64,000 nucleotides of DNA from Spirosoma panaciterrae DSM 21099 (GCF_000374025.1 NZ_KB893239.1:206844-270843); one strand, 5' to 3'. Counted from the stretch's first letter, positions 7,675 to 17,494 are shown. Notes: generated from the letters alone by a model not told the origin. A program made the numbers and translations.

Positions 7675-10600
7675 TCAAAATCGGAAACCCAGCGACACGT
7701 AAGGTAAGGTGGATTCATCGGAAAAGCCAACAGAAGCCGTCACGGTCAGTAATTGAGCGGGATTCATATACAACCCTGCCCCGTAGCCGTCGTGCCAGCG
7801 ATGCGACGATTCGCCGTTGAGCCATACCCGCCCCACATCGTTGAAGGCCAGTAACCCCACACTGGCCGGAAACAGAAATGACCGAAAGCTGAAGAGTTTC
7901 AACCGGGCTTCGATGTTATGGTAAATCAGGTGGTTACCGGCAAATCGGTACGTTCGGAATCCCCGCAGGTTGTCTTGCCCACCCAGGTACAACAACTGAT
8001 AAAACGCCGGATTACCATAGGTCAGTCCGCCACCGATTCGGTTGATGATCACAAACCGGGCAGCCGGGCTAAAACTGGTGTAAACACTCAGATCCGTACG
8101 AAACTGAAGCAGGTTGTTGCCATGCTCGTTGAATCCCTGAAGGGCCAGTACAGTGGTATTCCAGTGTAGACCTCGTGAGGGCTGGACCGGATTATTTCGG
8201 TTGTTGATCAGGAGCCCGGCCTGTACCCCCGCGTAACTCTCCCGTTGCAGAAAACGCGCCTGTGGCGGCAGATCAGCCAGGTATTTCTCAATAAATCGGC
8301 CCTCGTTATCTCCTCGATTCAGGCTAAAATGCTGAAAAACCGGCCCAACCGACAGTTCCAGATGATTGCCCATTTCAGGTTTGAGTAAAGCCGCGATGTT
8401 TATTAAATCGTAACGAGTACGGTAATAGCGAATCGAATGACTTTTATCATAAACCGTCTCGTTGCCAGGGCCGAAAAAATTGGTCACATTGTCGGGCGCT
8501 TTTGAAAACGCACTCAGCCATAGGTCATTTTTACCGATCAAGTCTGTAAAAATACCGTCGTATTTGATCGACATGGCTTCGGTGGCCAGCGAACGGGAAA
8601 TCATCAGGCGATTCATGGCGGCATAGGGCGCTTTGCGAAATCCCTGTTTGATCCACTGAACCCCTGCCCCCAGAATCAGGCCATCGTCGGGGTTAAAACC
8701 GATGGTTGCTAATGGAGCCACCCGGTCATACTTAAAGGCATGTGGATCGTACTGGTTAACCGCTTTATCCGTCGAACGGCGATCGACTACCTTACCCGCT
8801 TCAGGCAGTACGTTGGCGTCGGTTCGCAAATCGTATACCACCGGCTTTCCGGGCTGTCCTTCTACGGTAAAAGTATCCTCGCCTTTCCCACCGATCAGCC
8901 GTACACGAATGGTCGTCGCCTGATTTCCGAGCACATCAAACCGATCATCGCCTTTGCGGCCATACAGACGGACTTCATGCGTGACACGACCATCGAATTC
9001 CCGACTATAAAAAGGTGAAGCCTCTACCCCATTCCGGGTTATTTTGAACACCGACACAGTCAGCTTATTATCGGGCTGGTGCTCAATCCGAAACAGTTCG
9101 GCCTTATCTGAACCGGGTATATCGACTGCTTTGGCCAAAAAGCGATAATAGGTCAGCCCTTCTTTCAAGAGCCATTCCCGACGAATTTTCAGGGTTTCCA
9201 GTACGTTCTGCCCAGTTTTTTTCCGGGATGATTCCGGCAGTTGCCGAATAGCCTGCTCCAGCACATCGTCCGTTAGGGCATCGTGCAGTTTCTTTATTTC
9301 GGTTATCCAGTCCTGTTCGGTGAGTCCATGCAAAAAAAGTCGGTCGAAATAGCGGCCATTGAACATAAACCCTTTCACGTTCGGCAACTTATCCGTAAAC
9401 CCCTGGAATTTAGGCTGTATCCAGGGCAACGACCCTATAATTGGTAGCAATCCGTTTGCGCGAAAGAATACCTGGTCACGATCGCGGGGAATGGGGTAAT
9501 ACAGTCTGCCTTTATCCTGCTTCCGACTTCCCCAGCGCCACTGGTCCTCATGACGATCCCAATCGCCAATGAACAAATCAAGCATCCGCGCCCGCAATAC
9601 GGCTTTCTCATCAATCCGGTTATCGTTGTCGTTTTCCAGCGCATCCAGCACTTTAGGCGTACTGACCGACTTACTATCGCCGGGACTTCGTTCTTCGAAT
9701 AAAAAGACGCCATTCCCGAAATCGGCCTGATAAATACCCAGCGCAGGATCGTCGGGGATATATACCACGCGCGGATTGGCATGTGGAACGCCAGCCGCCT
9801 TCGCCAGCGTGGGCACCGCCAAAGGAGCAAACGGATACCCCGCCGATATTTCATCCTGCAACACATCTTTGGCAATGGTTTGCTGCAAAACACGTGGCAA
9901 AGCTTTGGCCGGATCTTTCTGGATGCTGCGCAGTACCCACTCACGTCCGGTAGAGTCCTCAATGCGGAGGGATTTGGTTTGAAAGCCTCCTCCCCGCTGT
10001 AAAATTTTAAAGCCGCCCATGGTCCGCGTTATATCGAAAACTGGCAGCTTCACAGTCGACGCCCACTCCGTCCGGTAGTTATTGCCCAACAACCAACGAT
10101 GCACGCGCCCAACACGCTCGTATTCGGGCGCAATGGCCACCTGAACGCTGTCGGGCCAGTTGGGTCGTTGGCGATTCTCGGTTACCGAATCCGCTCTGGG
10201 CGAAACTGTAAACAAATTAGCGGTATGCGCTTCGGTCGCCTTCGCCTGCTCATCGACCGTATAAAAGTGGGCCGTCAACTTACCATTAGTCAGTAAATCC
10301 AGCACAACGTACCCCCATTCGCTGCTGACAAACTGAGCCAGCTTACCCTGTTTTACCCGTTCGCGGTTAATGCCCGATCCACTCACGATATAATTTCGCG
10401 TTCCATCCACAATATGCTGTAGCGCATGGTCATGGCCTGCCACAAAGACCACATTTGGTGCAGGAGCCATAGCTTGTTCAAACGCCTTCACCATCAGTTG
10501 GTAACTGGGATTGGGCAAATCCTGAATATTACCGAATACACCCCGCACCAACGGATACAAAGAGCCAATTACGGGTAATGGAATGTACAGATTCGGCGAA

Positions 10601-11376
10601 AATTCGGTCAACGGAAAAATGTGCTGTTTTAGGGTATAATAACCCCCGTGAATGCCGTAACTGCGCATGGGATGGTGCGTGGCCAGAATGATCCCCTTGC
10701 CTTTGTTTCGGTAGGCAATATCGGCCAGCCGGGCTACTACTTCATCTTCACTCTTACAGGCACAGTCCGACTCAACACCCGGTTTCGCGTAGGGATGTAG
10801 CCACCACTGCGTATCTACTATCACCAGCACCAGATTATTCCCCAGGGGTATCTCCTCCGGGCCAGGGCAACCGCCTGATGGAATCATTCGGATGTTCGGA
10901 GCCTGTAGGCTGTCGAGCCATTCGCCCTGCCGTTTGATACGCTCCCAGCCATCCGGCCGCCCCTTCGACCAGTCGTGATTGCCCGGAATAAAAATTACTT
11001 TCCCCGCCTTACCTAATCCAGGCCCGACCAATCCAGGCTGGGCCAATCCAGGCCGGGCCTGATACGCCAGCACAGCCACCAGCGAATCATAGCCGGGGGT
11101 GCCTTTTTCGGGGAGGCCGTAGGTGTATACATTGTCCCCCAGATACACCAGCGTTGTCCGGGGATCATTCAGGTTGTAGTGGCTGGATACCGCATCGACT
11201 ACGGGATTTTTACCCTGTCGTAACCGTCCGGCATCGCCAATCAGAATTACCCGCTGCCGGATCGAATCACTGACCGTCGGTTTTACGCTGGTCGACTGGG
11301 CCGATGCAGGGCCGAAGCCCGCTAAAAGGCATAGTAACCCCACCAGCCCAAACCCTGCTTTTTGTACTCGTTTCAT
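7675..11376 (-). CDS. Metallophosphatase with kinase-like middle region and BamA/TamA-type outer-membrane barrel
   Basis: The 1233-residue product has a signal peptide (ends ...GPASAQ). Residues about 40-340 are a calcineurin-like phosphoesterase: LIGDAGRLRQG, LGDNVYTYG near 82, PGNHDWSKG near 130, ATHHPM and AGHDHALQH. Residues about 440-700 form a region with FKILQRGGGFQTKSLR, FIGDWDRHEDQWRWG near 605 and YPIPRDRDQVFF near 632. The DWDRH-x2-Q and DRD elements resemble catalytic loops of HipA/CotH/Fam20-like kinases. The C-terminal third is beta-strand rich and ends in SVGFSDESTLPYVSLGFRF, as in surface-antigen (BamA/TamA) barrels with a terminal Phe. It likely sits in the outer membrane with its enzyme part periplasmic or outside. 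The substrate is unknown. Confidence 0.75.
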   Translation of the reverse strand: MKRVQKAGFGLVGLLCLLAGFGPASAQSTSVKPTVSDSIRQRVILIGDAGRLRQGKNPVVDAVSSHYNLNDPRTTLVYLGDNVYTYGLPEKGTPGYDSLVAVLAYQARPGLAQPGLVGPGLGKAGKVIFIPGNHDWSKGRPDGWERIKRQGEWLDSLQAPNIRMIPSGGCPGPEEIPLGNNLVLVIVDTQWWLHPYAKPGVESDCACKSEDEVVARLADIAYRNKGKGIILATHHPMRSYGIHGGYYTLKQHIFPLTEFSPNLYIPLPVIGSLYPLVRGVFGNIQDLPNPSYQLMVKAFEQAMAPAPNVVFVAGHDHALQHIVDGTRNYIVSGSGINRERVKQGKLAQFVSSEWGYVVLDLLTNGKLTAHFYTVDEQAKATEAHTANLFTVSPRADSVTENRQRPNWPDSVQVAIAPEYERVGRVHRWLLGNNYRTEWASTVKLPVFDITRTMGGFKILQRGGGFQTKSLRIEDSTGREWVLRSIQKDPAKALPRVLQQTIAKDVLQDEISAGYPFAPLAVPTLAKAAGVPHANPRVVYIPDDPALGIYQADFGNGVFLFEERSPGDSKSVSTPKVLDALENDNDNRIDEKAVLRARMLDLFIGDWDRHEDQWRWGSRKQDKGRLYYPIPRDRDQVFFRANGLLPIIGSLPWIQPKFQGFTDKLPNVKGFMFNGRYFDRLFLHGLTEQDWITEIKKLHDALTDDVLEQAIRQLPESSRKKTGQNVLETLKIRREWLLKEGLTYYRFLAKAVDIPGSDKAELFRIEHQPDNKLTVSVFKITRNGVEASPFYSREFDGRVTHEVRLYGRKGDDRFDVLGNQATTIRVRLIGGKGEDTFTVEGQPGKPVVYDLRTDANVLPEAGKVVDRRSTDKAVNQYDPHAFKYDRVAPLATIGFNPDDGLILGAGVQWIKQGFRKAPYAAMNRLMISRSLATEAMSIKYDGIFTDLIGKNDLWLSAFSKAPDNVTNFFGPGNETVYDKSHSIRYYRTRYDLINIAALLKPEMGNHLELSVGPVFQHFSLNRGDNEGRFIEKYLADLPPQARFLQRESYAGVQAGLLINNRNNPVQPSRGLHWNTTVLALQGFNEHGNNLLQFRTDLSVYTSFSPAARFVIINRIGGGLTYGNPAFYQLLYLGGQDNLRGFRTYRFAGNHLIYHNIEARLKLFSFRSFLFPASVGLLAFNDVGRVWLNGESSHRWHDGYGAGLYMNPAQLLTVTASVGFSDESTLPYVSLGFRF
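11022..11066 (-). repeat. Short tandem repeat inside the metallophosphatase gene
   Basis: Three near copies of a PGL-containing unit (ARPGL, AQPGL, VGPGL) arise from imperfect CCAATCCAGGC-type repeats. They fall between the second and third phosphoesterase metal motifs and probably form a flexible loop of variable length. Confidence 0.6.
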
Positions 11377-11391
11377 GGTTCTGGGCTGTGG

Positions 11392-13719
11392 TTACGCCTT
11401 GTAGTTGATACCCACCCGGAGGGCTTTCAGATTAAAAACACCCTGCATGGGCTCCAGATTGAGGAATTCAATCTCAGGTTTTAAATCCCCATTCGCCTGC
11501 AGGCGCTCGATTTGTGCGATGTAATCCCCTATTTCGGAGATGTGGCTATAGACCAGGGCAATCGTATCGGGTTGGGTCAAACGCTGGCCAGTACCTTCTA
11601 CCCGGGCTTTGTCGATTCGTTTTTTGACGACCTCGTATCGAATACTGTACGACCCCTCTACATCGAATCGACGTTCGTCCTGCCGAAACCCAATATCGAC
11701 CGGGTGCGCGTGCGCCAGAATGAGTTGCGTCGTTTTCAGGGGCAAGGGGAGTTCGGGCAGGAGCATCTGGGTCAGTCGGGCCGTTTTCACCATCGCTGTC
11801 AATTGCCACTCGATCAACTGCCGATGAATCGGCCGGGCAAAAGGTTTATCAGGGGCAATCGACTGGCCGATGTAGATGGTATACTCCGTGCCATCGGTGC
11901 GGTAACGCTCAAAGTAGTGCGGGTAAATGGCCTGTAGCTGTTTTTCTTCCTGATTGATGTACTCATTCACGGTGGTATTGAGCTTATCCATCGTCAGTTC
12001 GTACCGTTTCAGCGCCCGGTTGAAGAGTCCGGTCATGGGGTCGATTTGGGCAAAATAAGCTTCCAGTTCGGGCAGTAGTGTATGATGCTCCTCCACAAGC
12101 TGACGGAGATAGGGATTGATCGTGTTGACCAGAAACAGGCCGATCTCCTGTTCATCCTCAGCGGCCATCCCCTCTTTCAACCGTTTTTGACACGCATAAT
12201 TCTCAAGCTGCAGTTGTTCGGGCCGCTCCTGCTGAGTGGGGAAATGAGCATGGCTAAAAATGGCTTCAACGGCCACCAACTGATCGGCTAAATCCTGCCG
12301 GACGGCCTTGTGCCGCTCCACCGACGAGTTCCGAATATCCACAGCTCCATAGAGCGGGTACACCTGTTCGAACCGCACAGGCGCCAGTACCTCCGTCGAA
12401 TCACCCGAGCGGCTACGGCGTAATTCTTCCCAGGCTTCTTTATAAAACCGCCACTCTACGGCTGGTTGCAACGACGTAAATTTGGTTCGAACCAGTTGCT
12501 CGATTTCGGCTTTAAACTGATTCAATTGATACCGAAGAAGCTCCTGCACCAGCGGCTTAATGCGCTCGATGATTTTTAATACCGTATTGTCAAACGCATC
12601 GGGTTGTGAACTGGCCATTTCCAGAATACCTAACTCTTCGTTGGCCATTACGATAGGATAGGCCAGCAAACTCCGAATCCCCCGTTTTTCCAACGCTCTG
12701 GCTTCTGCTTCGGGCAACCCCTGTAGGCCAGCGAACACATGCGGAACGGGATTATTCATCAGTTTGGTCGCCAACGCCTGCGTATCGGGGTCATTATACG
12801 CATCCATCGGGTTGATGGCATTCCGCATAAAAATGCTGCGTTTTTTCCCTTCGGGATGGTGTACAAAATGCCCGTTGATCTGTGGCATCGGCATCAGACT
12901 AATCTGCAAATCCGGTCGGCGGCACAGATTCCGCATGGCCGTCTCGAACCGACGGTAGATCATTGGCTCCGTATCCGACTGAAGATGGACAAAGACATCC
13001 TCCAACTGCCGTATGGTTTCGGTTTCGGTGTTGTCCTCGATCCGGAAAAAGGAAAAGCCTTCGAATATAAATCGTTCCAATGGCAGCGCATCGTCACCCT
13101 GTGGCAGTGGCCCCAGTCCGTTGGCAAAATCGACCCAGGCCGAATTGAGTGGCGGCAACTCACCCTCGATCCGGGGTTCGAAAAACGACGCATCGACCTC
13201 CATCTGGTAATAGCGTATCAGCCCATCCTGCTCCTTTTCAAAATGCATGGTTGGCCCGCAGGACTCGGTCGTCTCAATCCCATACGATTTGTTCAGAATC
13301 AGTTGATAGAGGTAAAACAGCTTTTTCTCCCACTGAATTTGATCTGGAGCTTTGTGCAGAAACTCGGGCACCTGCCGAATCAACGTTTCAAACGTTGAGG
13401 AGTAATGGTAAAACGTAAGCGGCAGCGGCAGTCCAAACGCAAACGGGACGGGGCGGGTCTGCGAGAGTGGAAGCATGGCTATACTCACTAACTGAAACAA
13501 TTCGGTCAGTTGGGCTTCACTCAATCGAAGTTCCGGAGAATCAACCAGTGCATCGACCGCCATAAATCGGTCGATCAGATAGGAATACAACCGGGACAAT
13601 TCGGTAGCAGAGGAAAATTTTTGCTGCTGCGCTTTCAGAAACGCCACAAACGGGCGAAACGAAAGGCGAAAATCAACCGGCAGGTCAACCACCGGCGGAA
13701 CGGTAAAAAGTGCTTCCAT
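11392..13719 (-). CDS. GAF-domain protein of unknown function
   Basis: The 775-residue product is soluble, with no signal peptide or membrane segment. A GAF-like region is visible at about residues 330-410 (EARALEKRGIRSLLAYPIVMANEELGILEMAS), flanked by long helical, acidic stretches. At about residue 455-468 the sequence YPLYGAVDIRNSSVER resembles the first strand of class III nucleotide-cyclase or GGDEF-like domains, but the later metal and base-binding motifs are not evident. The gene ends 15 bases before the metallophosphatase start, so the two, and perhaps the HD-PycTM gene, are likely co-transcribed. Function is unknown; a sensory or regulatory role is plausible from the GAF domain. Confidence 0.65.
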   Translation of the reverse strand: MEALFTVPPVVDLPVDFRLSFRPFVAFLKAQQQKFSSATELSRLYSYLIDRFMAVDALVDSPELRLSEAQLTELFQLVSIAMLPLSQTRPVPFAFGLPLPLTFYHYSSTFETLIRQVPEFLHKAPDQIQWEKKLFYLYQLILNKSYGIETTESCGPTMHFEKEQDGLIRYYQMEVDASFFEPRIEGELPPLNSAWVDFANGLGPLPQGDDALPLERFIFEGFSFFRIEDNTETETIRQLEDVFVHLQSDTEPMIYRRFETAMRNLCRRPDLQISLMPMPQINGHFVHHPEGKKRSIFMRNAINPMDAYNDPDTQALATKLMNNPVPHVFAGLQGLPEAEARALEKRGIRSLLAYPIVMANEELGILEMASSQPDAFDNTVLKIIERIKPLVQELLRYQLNQFKAEIEQLVRTKFTSLQPAVEWRFYKEAWEELRRSRSGDSTEVLAPVRFEQVYPLYGAVDIRNSSVERHKAVRQDLADQLVAVEAIFSHAHFPTQQERPEQLQLENYACQKRLKEGMAAEDEQEIGLFLVNTINPYLRQLVEEHHTLLPELEAYFAQIDPMTGLFNRALKRYELTMDKLNTTVNEYINQEEKQLQAIYPHYFERYRTDGTEYTIYIGQSIAPDKPFARPIHRQLIEWQLTAMVKTARLTQMLLPELPLPLKTTQLILAHAHPVDIGFRQDERRFDVEGSYSIRYEVVKKRIDKARVEGTGQRLTQPDTIALVYSHISEIGDYIAQIERLQANGDLKPEIEFLNLEPMQGVFNLKALRVGINYKA

Positions 13720-13860
13720 AGAGGATGTATGGTTACGAACCAGACTGGCTAGGTAGTGCGGTTCGGTTAATTGACTGAGTTGGCGCTAAACATGGTGGGG
13801 ATTATATCGGCAGTATTCAGCATTAAAGTGTTAATAAATGGGTGGGTTGAACATTAGAAA

Positions 13861-14484
13861 TCAGACGCTTTCAAAGACAAATAAATAACTGGTAATCATA
13901 TCGATAACCAGGTCTTTATGCCGATCAGCAAAGGCATCGAACTCCTTTTCGCTCATGTGCCAGATTCGGATGTGCATGGCTTTACTGACGAACAGAAACT
14001 GAATATTAGCGATGATCATCACCATCAGATGCATGGCTTCGATAGGCCGAATAGTACCGAGGGCCACTTCCCGGCGAAGTTGGTCGTCAAATACAGACTG
14101 CTGGAATTGCTTCCGGGCCTCTACAGCATTCGCCATCCGCTCAGGATTCCGATGAATCTCGTTCATGATAAAAATGCTGAGATTTGGATTATTTTTCATC
14201 AGTTGAAAGTCATGTTCAACCAGTTCGGCAATTTTCTCACGTAATCCAATTGGCTTATTCAGAATGCAGAACATACCTTCAAAAAACAACTGAATCAGCT
14301 CATCGAAAATGCTGATAAACAGCTTTTCCTTACTGCGGAAATAGTAATTGGTCAGGGCAATGTTGATCCCAGCGGCCTCGGCAATATCGCGCGAGGTAGT
14401 ACCATCGAATCCTTTCTCCAGAAAAACCCGGCGGGCTGCTTCCCGGATTCGTTCTTCCGTATTTTTTGATGGGCTGCAATGCAT
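13861..14484 (-). CDS. TetR/AcrR-family transcriptional regulator
   Basis: The 207-residue product starts with the TetR DNA-binding helix-turn-helix: TEERIREAARRVFLEKGFDGTTSRDIAEAAGINIALTNYYF, with the NYYFRSKEKLF end of the recognition helix region at about residues 47-57. The rest is a helical ligand-binding and dimer domain (ELVEHDFQLMKNNPNLSIFIMNEIHRNPE). It lies apart from the GAF gene (141-base gap) and is divergent from the DUF4254 gene. Its upstream region has a small palindrome CCGTTAAACGG (14612-14622) that could be an operator, but it also lies before the divergent gene. Ligand and targets are unknown. Confidence 0.9.
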   Translation of the reverse strand: MHCSPSKNTEERIREAARRVFLEKGFDGTTSRDIAEAAGINIALTNYYFRSKEKLFISIFDELIQLFFEGMFCILNKPIGLREKIAELVEHDFQLMKNNPNLSIFIMNEIHRNPERMANAVEARKQFQQSVFDDQLRREVALGTIRPIEAMHLMVMIIANIQFLFVSKAMHIRIWHMSEKEFDAFADRHKDLVIDMITSYLFVFESV

Positions 14485-14659
14485 GGACGTAGTCGTTAAT
14501 TGCTTAATGGAAAGGGCTCAGTTGCATTTTAATTCTTGTTTTAAACAAACATTTAAATTTTCGGGAAAGGTTCATTCTTCGCACTCGACTAGGGACTAAT
14601 GGTGGATAAGACCGTTAAACGGCCTGGTACGCCTTCGAACCATAACCCACGAAAAGCTG

Positions 14660-14667
14660 TATCTTTG
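14660..14667 (+). promoter_or_regulatory. Candidate Bacteroidota -7 promoter box before the DUF4254 gene
   Basis: TATCTTTG fits the Bacteroidota sigma-A -7 consensus TAnnTTTG and lies 17 bases before the ATG at 14685. No clear -33 TTTG was seen at the normal distance, so this is tentative. Confidence 0.4.
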
Positions 14668-14684
14668 CAAATGATTATTTGCTT

Positions 14685-15287
14685 ATGAACGCCACTTTTG
14701 CTAACGACATTTTTCGCCAGAGTATTCAGGACTATCATCTGACCGATCAGGTCGATACGCCTATCAGGAATCCCTATTCATCCAACGACGTCGCCTATTT
14801 GCTCTACCAGAAAAACTGGATCGATACCGTCCAATGGCATCTTGAAGACATTATTCGCAGCCCATCAATAAGCCCCAGCGAGTTAGTAGCTATCAAACGC
14901 CGAATCGACCAGTCGAACCAGGACCGTACCGATACTGTAGAATTGATCGATAGCTGGTTTTCAGACCTTTTCGCCGGCGTCATACCCCAGCCTTCAGCCC
15001 GGATGAACTCCGAAACTCCGGCCTGGCTTCTGGATCGCATGTCGATTCTCCAACTGAAACTTTACCACTTCCGTGAGCAGGTCGACCGTCCCGACGTATC
15101 GGACGAGCACCGTCACAAAGCGCAACAAAAACTCGTGGTACTCCTTGAACAGGAACAGGATCTGGCCCGCTGCTTCGATGAACTACTGGAAGATATTCAG
15201 CAGGGTAATCGATACATGAAGGTCTACCGACAAATGAAAATGTACAACGACCCGACGCTGAACCCCGTTCTTTACGGCCAGGCCTGA
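14685..15287 (+). CDS. DUF4254-domain protein
   Basis: The 200-residue product is hydrophilic and helical, with no signal peptide. Its central part SPSELVAIKRRIDQSNQDRTDTVELID followed by PAWLLDRMSILQLKLYHF and the end RYMKVYRQMKMYNDPTLNP are the recognisable DUF4254 pattern. The ATG at 14685 is chosen over a TTG two codons earlier. In Bacteroidota these genes often sit beside GT9 glycosyltransferases, as here (next gene 69 bases downstream), which suggests a role in lipopolysaccharide or surface glycan synthesis. The biochemical function is not known. Confidence 0.75.
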   Translation: MNATFANDIFRQSIQDYHLTDQVDTPIRNPYSSNDVAYLLYQKNWIDTVQWHLEDIIRSPSISPSELVAIKRRIDQSNQDRTDTVELIDSWFSDLFAGVIPQPSARMNSETPAWLLDRMSILQLKLYHFREQVDRPDVSDEHRHKAQQKLVVLLEQEQDLARCFDELLEDIQQGNRYMKVYRQMKMYNDPTLNPVLYGQA

Positions 15288-15356
15288 GTTGTGCAGGATG
15301 TATGATATAGGAACCTGCCGCTATCCCATCATCCATCATATACCGTATCTTATCCA

Positions 15357-16409
15357 TTGAAAAAGAGTCTGCTCCTGCTTCGGTTTTCGGCCATGGGCGA
15401 TGTAGCCCTATTGGCGCCTGTTGTTCAGGCGTTTGCATTGCGTTACCCTGATGTGGCTATTACCCTCGTGACCCGACAGAAGTTTGCTGTTTTCTTTTCT
15501 CAGTTCCCAAATGTGCGTGTAGTGGGGGCCGATTTCGACGGGCGGCACAAAGGTCTGAAAGGCCTGGTTCAATTATTTAATGAACTTCGTTCGCTGAGGC
15601 CGTTCAATATTCTGGTCGATGCCCACCAGAACTTACGCTCTGGCGTTTTAAAAGCATTTTTTCAGCTTATTGGCACATCTTCCGTAACCATCGACAAAGG
15701 CCGAGCGGAGAAAAAAGAGCTCACCCGCAAGGAGAATAAAATACGCCGTCAACTGCCTCATACCGTTGAGCGGTATGCACAGGTTTTCGATAGGGCCGGA
15801 TTTGCTCTGCAGCCTGCACAACCGTTTCGATTACGGCCAATCGCGACCGTTGACGAGGAGCTGACCACTTTTTTGAGCCAGCAAACCATTGCCCCTGAAA
15901 CACGCTGGCTGGGTATTGCTCCTTTCGCTCAACACGAGCAAAAGATGTGGCCATTTGAACGGGTAGCGCCCTTAATGGAACAGCTCTATACCAATATGCC
16001 CGTTACTATTTTTCTGTTTGGAGGTGGCTCACAGGAGCTGGCAAAACTGAAAACTTTACAACAGCAGTACCCTCAAGCCATTCTGGTAGCGGGCAAACTC
16101 AGCTTAGCGGCTGAACTCATACTCATTCAACGGCTGAACGGGATGCTGTGTATGGATTCGGGGAATATGCATCTGGCGGCCTTGAGTGGTATACCTGTAC
16201 TGTCAATATGGGGTGCTACGCATCCTGATGCAGGTTTTGGCCCCTGGGGGCAGGGGGATGAGGCTATTTTACAAGTGCCAACGGATGTACTGGCCTGCCG
16301 CCCGTGTTCTGTTTTTGGCAATAAACCCTGCTGGCGTGGCGATTTAGCTTGTCTGCATATGATTAGCGTAGACGCCGTGGCTGATCGGGTTCGACACATG
16401 CTTGCCTAA
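15357..16409 (+). CDS. GT9-family glycosyltransferase (heptosyltransferase-like)
   Basis: The 350-residue product is a GT-B-fold sugar transferase of family 9. It has the N-terminal signature LLLLRFSAMGDVALLAPVVQ and the C-terminal donor-site motif NGMLCMDSGNMHLAALSGIPVLSIWGATHPDAGFGPW (seen in parts). Family members add heptose or similar sugars to lipid A core in the cytoplasm before export. Translation appears to start at a TTG (15357): the conserved KKSLLLLRFS precedes any ATG, and the frame has a stop upstream at 15303. It follows DUF4254 and is convergent with a second GT9 gene. The C-terminal Cys pair CRPCSVFG is common in Bacteroidota members. Confidence 0.85.
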   Translation: MKKSLLLLRFSAMGDVALLAPVVQAFALRYPDVAITLVTRQKFAVFFSQFPNVRVVGADFDGRHKGLKGLVQLFNELRSLRPFNILVDAHQNLRSGVLKAFFQLIGTSSVTIDKGRAEKKELTRKENKIRRQLPHTVERYAQVFDRAGFALQPAQPFRLRPIATVDEELTTFLSQQTIAPETRWLGIAPFAQHEQKMWPFERVAPLMEQLYTNMPVTIFLFGGGSQELAKLKTLQQQYPQAILVAGKLSLAAELILIQRLNGMLCMDSGNMHLAALSGIPVLSIWGATHPDAGFGPWGQGDEAILQVPTDVLACRPCSVFGNKPCWRGDLACLHMISVDAVADRVRHMLA

Positions 16410-16429
16410 AATTTCAACGTAGATCTGCC

Positions 16430-17422
16430 TTAAAAATTTTTCTTCGTCCGTAGTTCCTTTACTTCGAAATCGAACGAGAGGTTATTCATACACTTAAAGT
16501 GCTTCATGGGGCAATTACCCGAACTGCCAGTTGTGCAGGGGCGACATCCCAGGCCGAGTGTTTCCAGCCGAACGTGAGGAGTTTTGTAGGGATAAAATCC
16601 AAATTGGGGGGTCGTACTGCCCCAGATCGAATACACTTTTTTTCGAAACGCGGCCGCTATGTGCATCAACCCCGTATCATGACTGAATACTACCCGCGCC
16701 CGCTGAATGAGTGAAGCCGACTGATTCAGATTGTAATGGCCGCAGGCGTTATAAATCTGCCGATCACCAATTGCCTTTACGATCTGGTCACCAATTTTCC
16801 GATCGGCTTTATCCCCCAGAAGAACAATTGGGTAGTTAATTTTCAGGCATAGTTCAATCATCCGCAATACCGGCAGTTTGCAGGTTGGGCTCTGTCCGCC
16901 GATCGCATAGGCCACAAAGTCGTGCTGATGCGTTTCGGGGAGCCAGTCGATCTCGACCTCATCCTTATACGGAATAAAGTAATCCAGTCCCCGACCGTCG
17001 TTCTCAACACCCAATGGCAAAACAGTAGCCATGTACCGATCGACAATGTGCTGCTCTGTCATGGCGTTGATTTTCCAGCGAACGTACAACCATTGCCGGA
17101 ATGTTTGCTTTTCAACGCTAAAAGACCGGCACCCTACTGCCGCTTTGATCAGGCTGGTCAGAAACGTGTTTTGCAGGTCGACTATATAATCGAATTGCTC
17201 AGCCCGAAGCTCTCGAATCAGCGCGTACAGATTCCCATCGAAATAATGCTGGCCGGTTAGGTAGGGGTTGTAATCGATGATAGCCCGGTACGGCTGCCTG
17301 GTGCAGAAGTGTAGGTCTGCCTGGGCGAGCTGGCGCTTCAGACAACGCACAACGGGACTGGTCAGCACAACATCGCCGATTGACGAAAACTGCAAAATCA
17401 ATATTTTAACCGGGCGAGTCAT
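16430..17422 (-). CDS. GT9-family glycosyltransferase (heptosyltransferase-like)
   Basis: The 330-residue product is a second GT9 transferase, clearly related to the one at 15357. It opens ILILQFSSIGDVVLTSPVVR and has the donor-site stretch ARVVFSHDTGLMHIAAAF, then KVYSIWGSTTPQFGFYPY, and a Cys-rich end (LGCRPCTTGSSGNCPMKHFKCM). This likely makes lipopolysaccharide or another surface glycan in the cytoplasm. It is encoded on the opposite strand, with only 20 bases between the two 3' ends. Sugar specificity cannot be read from sequence. Confidence 0.85.
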   Translation of the reverse strand: MTRPVKILILQFSSIGDVVLTSPVVRCLKRQLAQADLHFCTRQPYRAIIDYNPYLTGQHYFDGNLYALIRELRAEQFDYIVDLQNTFLTSLIKAAVGCRSFSVEKQTFRQWLYVRWKINAMTEQHIVDRYMATVLPLGVENDGRGLDYFIPYKDEVEIDWLPETHQHDFVAYAIGGQSPTCKLPVLRMIELCLKINYPIVLLGDKADRKIGDQIVKAIGDRQIYNACGHYNLNQSASLIQRARVVFSHDTGLMHIAAAFRKKVYSIWGSTTPQFGFYPYKTPHVRLETLGLGCRPCTTGSSGNCPMKHFKCMNNLSFDFEVKELRTKKNF

Positions 17423-17494
17423 GCTATCGTCATTTGTACAAAAATATCTGATTTCTATGAAGTCACCAAACCGATTACTAAGGCAAATATGGGC

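Noticed and set aside
6372..14484. A complete Pycsar defence locus
   Set aside because: The HD-PycTM protein is present, but no class III pyrimidine cyclase with full motifs is next to it; the GAF protein has at most one suggestive strand.
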